A stretch of 10,475 nt of DNA from Microbacterium sp. (GTDB lineage: Bacteria; Actinomycetota; Actinomycetes; Actinomycetales; Microbacteriaceae): the NCBI GenBank assembly GCA_031286555.1, contig JAITUD010000441.1, positions 1-10,475 on the forward strand. Direction: 5' to 3'. Under the pieces are notes generated by a model. The model was not told where the DNA came from. It saw only the letters and a list, made by a program, of their open reading frames with translations, and did no database searches. Both the position numbers and the translations under genes were made by a program. Positions 6,359-10,475 of the stretch are shown here, piece by piece. Numbering within the stretch: the stretch's first letter is position 1; every line of letters begins with the position of its first letter.

Positions 6359-6402
6359 CACGAAGGCGGCCGGTCCCGATCGGGGCCGGCCGCCTTCGTG
6401 TT
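6359..6402. terminator. Strong bidirectional hairpin terminator
   Basis: CACGAAGGCGGCCGG (6359-6373) pairs perfectly with CCGGCCGCCTTCGTG (6386-6400). The 12-nt interval can pair further (CCC with GGG around GATC), giving an almost continuous stem of about 19 bp. It lies 12 nt after the AI-2E-type stop and 20 nt after the end of the convergent operon. The U-tract is poor on both strands, which is common in high-GC actinobacteria. Confidence 0.85.
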
Positions 6403-6422
6403 GCGGTGCGGGTCGAGGATGC

Positions 6423-7346
6423 TCAGCCGGCCAGACCCTGGTCCGCCAGCCAGGCCTTCGCGATCGCGGTGGGCTCCTTCTTGTCGACCGTGGACTGCAC
6501 GTTCAGGCCGACGAGCTGCTCGACGGTCAGCTTCGCACTCACCGCGTTGATCGTCTTCGAGATCTTGTCGGCGATGTCCTTGCTGGCGATCGGGACGACG
6601 TTCGACGACAGGATCATGTTCTTCGGATCCTTCAGCGCCACGAGCTTCTCGGTCTGGAAGGCCGGGTCGGCGCTGTAGATGTCGGCGACGTCGATCGTTC
6701 CGGCCAGGAGCGCCTCGAGGGTGGTCGGTCCGGTGGCCGAGAAGGCCAGGTCGACTCCGTAGTCCGCCTTCGCCGCGGCCGGGCCGTACGGACGCTGCTC
6801 GAACTCGGGCGCAGCGCCGATCGTGAGCTTCTTGTCGGCCTTCGCCAGGTCGCCGATCTCGACGAGACCGTACTTGTCGGCGGTCGCCTTGGTCACCGTG
6901 TAGGTGTCCTGGTCGGTCGCCTGCGCGTAGTCGAGGGCGACGAGGCCGTCGGGCAGCGCCGTCTTCAGCGCCGCGTAGACCTCATCGGGCCCGGTGGCCT
7001 TGGTGCTCTTGTCGAGGTACTCCAGCAGGTTGCCGGTGTACTCCGGGAACAGGTTGATCGCGCCGGACTCGACCTCGGGCATGTAGGCGTCGCGCTGTCC
7101 GATGTTGAACTGGCGCTTCACGGTGAAGCCGTCGTGCTCGAGCGCCTGCGCGTAGATCTCGGCGATGATCGTGTTCGAGTAGTACGCCTGCGAGCCGACC
7201 ACGATGGTCTGGTCGGTCCCACCGGTCGCGGCCGGCTCCTTCGTGGGCTCGTCGAGCGGGTTGCCGCCGCAGCCGGCGAGCGCCAGCGCGGCGAGTGCGG
7301 CGATCGCCGTGGCGGCGATGGTGCGGGTGGTGCGTCCGGTGAACAT
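6423..7346 (-). CDS. Quaternary-amine ABC transporter substrate-binding lipoprotein (OpuAC/ProX-like)
   Basis: The 307-residue precursor has a basic N-terminus, a hydrophobic segment and a lipobox LAGC, with Cys26 as the likely lipid-anchored residue. It would bind glycine betaine, choline, carnitine or a similar osmoprotectant outside the membrane. The mature part is an OpuAC-type binding protein. VVGSQAYYSNTIIAEIYAQA (from residue 49), FPEYTGNLLEYL (from residue 100) and ADIYSADP (221-228) are hallmark stretches of the family. Tyr55, Tyr56, Tyr103 and Tyr224 are candidates for the aromatic cage that holds the cationic head group. ATG 7346 is chosen because the lipoprotein signal starts here and AGAGAGGA lies just upstream. 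The same frame stays open to about 8045, but that extension overlaps the permease gene and is not coding. It is the last gene of the operon, 35 nt after the permease. Exact ligand unknown. Confidence 0.93.
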   Translation of the reverse strand: MFTGRTTRTIAATAIAALAALALAGCGGNPLDEPTKEPAATGGTDQTIVVGSQAYYSNTIIAEIYAQALEHDGFTVKRQFNIGQRDAYMPEVESGAINLFPEYTGNLLEYLDKSTKATGPDEVYAALKTALPDGLVALDYAQATDQDTYTVTKATADKYGLVEIGDLAKADKKLTIGAAPEFEQRPYGPAAAKADYGVDLAFSATGPTTLEALLAGTIDVADIYSADPAFQTEKLVALKDPKNMILSSNVVPIASKDIADKISKTINAVSAKLTVEQLVGLNVQSTVDKKEPTAIAKAWLADQGLAG

Positions 7347-7381
7347 GGTGTTCCTCTCTGACGGTGGTTTCGTGTGCAGGT

Positions 7382-8092
7382 TCAGGTGGCGGATGCCGCG
7401 ACGCGCGCGCTCTGGCGCGAGGTCGTGCGCCGAAGCCCCGCCGGGACGGACGCCCGCTGCACGAGCGCGAGCAGCAGGTCGGCAAGCAGGGCGAGGCCGG
7501 CGACGAGGATGGCGCCGGCCAGCACCATGTCGAAGCGGCGCAGGGGGATGCCCTGGATGATCGGCGCCCCCAGCCCGCCGAGTCCGATGTAGGCGGCGAT
7601 CGTCACCGTGGCGATGATCTGCAGCACCGCCGAGCGCAGTCCGGCGATCAGCAGCGGCAGGCCGAGCGGCACCTCGACCTGCCAGAGCAGCTGCCAGCGC
7701 GTCATCCCGAAGGCGCGAGCGGCGTCGATCACCTGCCGGTCGATCGCCTCGAAGCCGGTGTACGCGCCGGCGAGCAGCGGCGGGATGCCGAGAAGCACAA
7801 AGGTGATCACCGCGGCCTCCGGCTGACGCAGCACGCCGAGCAGCAGCACCAGCAGGATCATCAGGCCGAACGAGGGCAGCGCCCGCGCAGCGCCGGCGAA
7901 GGCGACCGCGACCTCGCGCCCCTTGCCCGTATGCCCGATGGCCCACCCGATCGGCACCGCGATGAGCACGGCGATCAGCACCGAGACTCCGGTGTACGCC
8001 AGGTGCTGACCGAGCATGACCGGGATGGAGTTCGGGCCCTGCCACTGCGCAGGCGCGGACAGCCAGGCGAGAGCCTCGGCGAAGACGTTCAT
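7382..8092 (-). CDS. Quaternary-amine ABC transporter permease (second of two)
   Basis: This 236-residue inner-membrane permease has about six hydrophobic segments, including residues 31-54, 74-90 and 190-212. The cytoplasmic EAA-type loop that docks to the ATPase is visible at about 122-146 (IDAARAFGM...VPLGLP). It belongs to the binding-protein-dependent permeases of OpuB/OpuC and ProW type. Its ATG overlaps the stop of the other permease by 4 nt (ATGA), indicating translational coupling and probably a heterodimeric membrane channel. The tail after about residue 213 is Arg/Ser/Ala-rich and polar. Substrate is inferred from the binding protein encoded next to it. Confidence 0.92.
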   Translation of the reverse strand: MNVFAEALAWLSAPAQWQGPNSIPVMLGQHLAYTGVSVLIAVLIAVPIGWAIGHTGKGREVAVAFAGAARALPSFGLMILLVLLLGVLRQPEAAVITFVLLGIPPLLAGAYTGFEAIDRQVIDAARAFGMTRWQLLWQVEVPLGLPLLIAGLRSAVLQIIATVTIAAYIGLGGLGAPIIQGIPLRRFDMVLAGAILVAGLALLADLLLALVQRASVPAGLRRTTSRQSARVAASAT

Positions 8093-8853
8093 CCGCGCTC
8101 CCCCTTCGTCAGTGCGAGGGCCCCGGGGTCGATCGCCGCCGGGTCATCGGCGGGGTCGATGACGGATGCCGCGCGATCCGAGGCATCCGCGTCGCTGCGC
8201 GACCCGCCTCGCCGCCGCGAGCCGAGCCGCGTCCAGGGCATGAGCATCCTGCCCAGCAGCACAAGCAGCAGATCCACGATCAGCGCGATTACGAGCACGG
8301 CCACGACGCCGGCGAGCACCTCTTCGATCAGCCGGCGCTGCAGGCCGTCGGTGAACAGCAGGCCGAGGTTGGTGACGCCGATCAGGATGCCGACCGTCGC
8401 GAGCGAGATGGTGCTGACCGCTGCGACCCGGAGGCCGGCGAGGATGACGGGCCCGGCGAGCGGGAACTCCACCGTGAAGAACCGGCGCACCGGGCCGTAG
8501 CCGAGCGCCGTGGCCGACTCCCGCACCACCGGGTCGACGGAGTCGAGGCCGTCCGCGACCGCGCGCACGAGGATCGCGATCGCGTAGATCGTCAGGGCGA
8601 TCACCAGGTTGATCTCACTGATCGCCGAGTAGCCGAACACAGCCGGAAGCAGCATGAACAGCGCCAGCGAGGGGATCGTGTAGAGCAGCCCGGTGGCGAC
8701 GATGATCCAGCCGCGCAGGCGGGTATACCGCCAGGCGACCCAGCCGAGCGGCACGGAGAGCACGAACCCGATGACGATGGCGAGCACACTCTGACGCAGG
8801 TGCACGACCGAGAGATCGAGGATCATCCCGATGTTGTCGACGATCCAGTTCAC
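8089..8853 (-). CDS. Quaternary-amine ABC transporter permease (first of two)
   Basis: With the GTG start at 8853 this is a 254-residue permease beginning VNWIVDNIGM, which agrees with the usual N-terminus of the family. The GTG follows the ATPase stop by one base, with GAAGG about 8 nt upstream. An in-frame ATG at 8886 would add 11 residues and overlap the ATPase by 32 nt, and is less likely. Hydrophobic segments span about 19-40, 49-74, 80-100, 134-160 and 178-200. The EAA-type loop is at about 110-135 (RESATALGYG...VEFPLAG). The C-terminal tail (about 211-254) is polar and rich in Arg, Asp and Ser, longer than usual for such permeases. It is coupled to the ATPase upstream and to the other permease downstream. 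Confidence 0.9.
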   Translation of the reverse strand: MNWIVDNIGMILDLSVVHLRQSVLAIVIGFVLSVPLGWVAWRYTRLRGWIIVATGLLYTIPSLALFMLLPAVFGYSAISEINLVIALTIYAIAILVRAVADGLDSVDPVVRESATALGYGPVRRFFTVEFPLAGPVILAGLRVAAVSTISLATVGILIGVTNLGLLFTDGLQRRLIEEVLAGVVAVLVIALIVDLLLVLLGRMLMPWTRLGSRRRGGSRSDADASDRAASVIDPADDPAAIDPGALALTKGERG

Positions 8854-8854
8854 G

Positions 8855-9697
8855 TCAGCCGCCTTCGGGCCCCACGCCTGCGGCATCCGCGACGATCGCG
8901 CCCTGGGTGCGGCCGAACTCGTCGACGACGACCATGCCGCGCGGCGTCTGCTTCAGTCGCAGCGCGCGCTTGCCCCGGTCGCCGCCGATGAACGCGGTGA
9001 CGAAGTCGTCGGCCGGGTTCTCGATGATCTCGTCGGGCGTGCCGCGCTGCACGATGCGCGCGCCCACGTCGAGGATGACGACCTGGTCGCCGAGCAGGAA
9101 CGCCTCGTCGATGTCGTGGGTGACGAACACGACCGTCTTGCCGAGCTCGCGCTGCAGGCGCAGCAGCTCCTGCTGCAGGTCGGCGCGCACGATCGGGTCG
9201 ACGGCGCCGAACGGCTCGTCCATGAGCAGGATGTTGGGATCGGCGGCGAGCGCGCGGGCGACGCCCACGCGTTGCTGCTGACCGCCGGAGAGTTGGGCGG
9301 GGTAGCGACCGGCGAGCGACTGCGCGAGGCCGACGGTGTCGAGCAGCTCGCGCGCCCTGGCGTGCGCCTCGGTGCGCCCCACTCCGGTGATGCGCAGCAC
9401 GGCCGAGACGTTGTCGATCACGGTGAAGTGCGGCATCAGGCCGGAGTTCTGCAGCACGTACCCGATACGCCGGCGCAGCGCGACAGGGTCGCCGGTGAGC
9501 ACGCTCTCGCCGTCGATCTGCACGTCGCCCGAGCTGGGCTCGACCATGCGGTTGATCATGCGCAGCAGCGTGGTCTTGCCGCAGCCGGATGACCCGACGA
9601 ACACGGTAGTCCGGCGGGCGGGGATCTGCAGACTGAAGTCCCGCACGGCGGAGGTGCCGTCGGGGAAGGTCTTCGAGACCGATCGGAACTCGATCAT
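8855..9697 (-). CDS. Quaternary-amine ABC transporter ATP-binding protein (OpuCA/ProV-like)
   Basis: This 280-residue ATPase drives import through the two permeases encoded downstream. All nucleotide-binding motifs are intact: Walker A GSSGCGKTT (35-43), Q-loop Gln83, signature LSGGQQQR (136-143), Walker B LLMDEP (157-162, catalytic Glu161) and switch His194. The stretch after about residue 235 is short. OpuCA- and ProV-type proteins often carry two CBS domains for osmotic or cyclic-di-AMP sensing and are about 380-400 residues long. Here only a fragment reminiscent of a CBS strand (GMVVVDEFGRTQGAI) remains, so that control is probably missing or handled elsewhere. ATG 9697 lies 9 nt after the DUF427 stop, so the two genes are very likely co-transcribed. 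Confidence 0.93.
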   Translation of the reverse strand: MIEFRSVSKTFPDGTSAVRDFSLQIPARRTTVFVGSSGCGKTTLLRMINRMVEPSSGDVQIDGESVLTGDPVALRRRIGYVLQNSGLMPHFTVIDNVSAVLRITGVGRTEAHARARELLDTVGLAQSLAGRYPAQLSGGQQQRVGVARALAADPNILLMDEPFGAVDPIVRADLQQELLRLQRELGKTVVFVTHDIDEAFLLGDQVVILDVGARIVQRGTPDEIIENPADDFVTAFIGGDRGKRALRLKQTPRGMVVVDEFGRTQGAIVADAAGVGPEGG

Positions 9698-9706
9698 GGG
9701 CGGCCC

Positions 9707-10009
9707 CTAGGAGCGCACCTCCACCTCGGGGCTGAAGGCGACATAGCCCGAGAAGTCGGTGCCCACCCTCTCGATCGCGGAGGGGTACGGCTCGGGGTAG
9801 GCCCAGGCCAGGTCTTCGTGCTTCTCGCCGTCGACGACGACCGAGTAGTACTGGCAGGCGCCCTTCCACGGGCAGGTGTACGGCGTGGGGCTCTCGATGA
9901 GGGCCGCCGGGTGCACGGTGGAGGGTGGGAAGTAGTAGTTGCCCTCGATCTGCACCAGCTCGGACTCGTCGGCGTCGGCGAGCACGGTTCCTGCGAACAC
10001 TGCCTTCAT
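9707..10009 (-). CDS. DUF427 domain protein
   Basis: The 100-residue protein is a single DUF427 domain of the usual length. Characteristic stretches are MKAVFAGTVLADADES at the start, YYFPPSTV (25-32), TPYTCPWKGACQYYSV (42-57), AWAYPEPYPSA (69-79) and a C-terminal GYVAFSP. The family forms a small beta-rich fold and has no established biochemical role, so none is assigned. ATG 10009 is supported by GGAGGAGG just upstream. The same frame stays open upstream, but that part overlaps the neighbouring propeller gene and is not coding. It is the first gene of the apparent transporter operon. Whether it contributes to osmoprotectant uptake is unknown, since DUF427 genes occur in many contexts. Confidence 0.92.
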   Translation of the reverse strand: MKAVFAGTVLADADESELVQIEGNYYFPPSTVHPAALIESPTPYTCPWKGACQYYSVVVDGEKHEDLAWAYPEPYPSAIERVGTDFSGYVAFSPEVEVRS

Positions 10010-10034
10010 CAGGCCTCCTCCGGGATCTGTTCCG

Positions 10035-10040
10035 AGCCTA
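10035..10040 (-). promoter_or_regulatory. Possible -10 element for the DUF427-transporter operon (TAGGCT)
   Basis: On the minus strand TAGGCT fits TANNNT and would give a leader of about 20 nt carrying the GGAGGAGG ribosome binding site. No good -35 hexamer is visible at the usual distance. The 85-nt gap to the upstream gene leaves room for a promoter. Confidence 0.33.
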
Positions 10041-10094
10041 GAGTCTGCCGCCGACATCCGGCCCGCTTTCCCACGGAACCGTGAGAAACGCGGT

Positions 10095-10475
10095 TCAGCG
10101 CACAGGCAGGAAGCAGGTCGGTGTGGGCGCCGGAGCGGTGTGCCGGATGCCGCGCGGAGCGCCCGTGCGCTCGTCGAGGTCGAGCACCGAGACCGTGTCG
10201 GAGCGCTGCCCGGCGACCAACAGCGCGCCCTCATGCACGAGGTGGTGCCGGGGCCAGTCCACGCCGGAGTCGGCGAGGGCGAGCGGCTCGACGGCCTCAC
10301 CGCCGCCGCGCACGCGCAGCGCCGCGATCGTGTTGCTGCCGCGCAGCGCGGTGTAGAGCGTCTCGCCGTCGCGCGAGCGGGCGAGCTCTGCCGGGTAGTC
10401 GACGCCCGGGGTCGCGATCGCCGAGACGACCACACCCGAGACGAGCCCCCAGCGACCCTCACGATCGGGCGCCAG
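10095..10475 (-). CDS. Beta-propeller protein, lactonase-like, C-terminal part (5' end outside window)
   Basis: The frame is open from the right edge to a TGA at 10095 and encodes the last 126 residues of a larger protein. The fragment holds repeated blade-like patterns, with an A-x-S-x-D-G-x-x-L-Y-x-A-L-R-G-x-N-T strand (around AELARSRDGETLYTALRGSN) and then DTVSVLDLD. Such patterns are typical of seven-bladed lactonase (3-carboxymuconate cyclase-like, PF10282) propellers. It ends TPTCFLPVR. The catalytic region cannot be judged from the fragment, and many such proteins have no proven activity. An in-frame GTG at 10433 is internal and not the start, because conserved-looking sequence continues upstream to the window edge. 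Confidence 0.8.
   Translation of the reverse strand: MAPDREGRWGLVSGVVVSAIATPGVDYPAELARSRDGETLYTALRGSNTIAALRVRGGGEAVEPLALADSGVDWPRHHLVHEGALLVAGQRSDTVSVLDLDERTGAPRGIRHTAPAPTPTCFLPVR

Noticed and set aside
5006..6361. Minus-strand open frame (451 codons) opposite the AI-2E-type gene
   Set aside because: Its His/Asp/Gln/Arg-rich low-complexity translation is the antisense image of hydrophobic membrane codons, not a real protein.
6423..8045. A 540-residue fusion upstream of the substrate-binding protein
   Set aside because: The extra N-terminal part overlaps the permease gene out of frame. The lipoprotein signal and ribosome binding site at 7346 mark the true start.
7364..8500. Plus-strand frames opposite the permease genes
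   Set aside because: They are antisense to well-supported permeases and have repetitive His/Gln/Arg/Asp-rich translations without domains.
10076..10096. Inverted repeat GAACCG/CGGTTC at the end of the propeller gene
   Set aside because: The stem is only 6 bp with a 9-nt loop, has no T-run and overlaps the stop codon. It is too weak to call a terminator.
9707..10462. A 251-residue version of the DUF427 protein
   Set aside because: The extension is an Arg/Ser-rich shadow of the propeller gene. The real start at 10009 has a GGAGGAGG ribosome binding site.

Overview
The window looks like chromosomal DNA from a high-GC actinobacterium, most likely Microbacteriaceae and plausibly Microbacterium. 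The grounds are the very high GC content, strong third-position G/C bias, GGAGG-type ribosome binding sites, leaderless-style promoters and frequent GGATGCC/GGCATCC heptamers. The genus is inferred, since no rRNA or marker gene is present. No rRNA, tRNA, insertion sequence, CRISPR array or integrase was seen.

Region 1 (1-4485, + strand) is the unusual part. After the last 16 codons of an unidentified gene comes a three-gene cluster. It holds a signal-less subtilisin-like S8 serine protease with three perfect NPFSRT repeats before its catalytic domain, then a 52-residue secreted-type peptide, then an 817-residue TPR-CHAT protein (caspase-like protease fold). The peptide ends in DPFTQTN, which matches the protease's NPFSRTN repeat position by position (N/D-P-F-S/T-R/Q-T-N). 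The shared motif links peptide and protease, and a two-protease cascade with a peptide signal, substrate or regulator is the most interesting hypothesis here. The gap before the peptide gene holds two overlapping, mutually exclusive inverted repeats. The start of the CHAT gene is odd: the good ribosome binding site and ATG lie one reading frame away from the long ORF.

Region 2 (4486-6422) is ordinary metabolism and transport. A short AroQ-type chorismate mutase (- strand) diverges from an AI-2E family transporter-like membrane protein (+ strand), with about 64 bp between them. A strong bidirectional hairpin terminator closes the transporter gene and the operon that converges on it.

Region 3 (6423-10009, - strand) reads as one operon in transcription order: a small DUF427 protein, an ABC ATPase, two membrane permeases and a lipoprotein substrate-binding protein. 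Together the last four form an OpuC/ProU-type quaternary-amine (glycine betaine, choline, carnitine) importer for osmoprotection.

Region 4 (10095-10475, - strand) is the C-terminal end of a beta-propeller protein resembling the lactonase family, which continues beyond the window.
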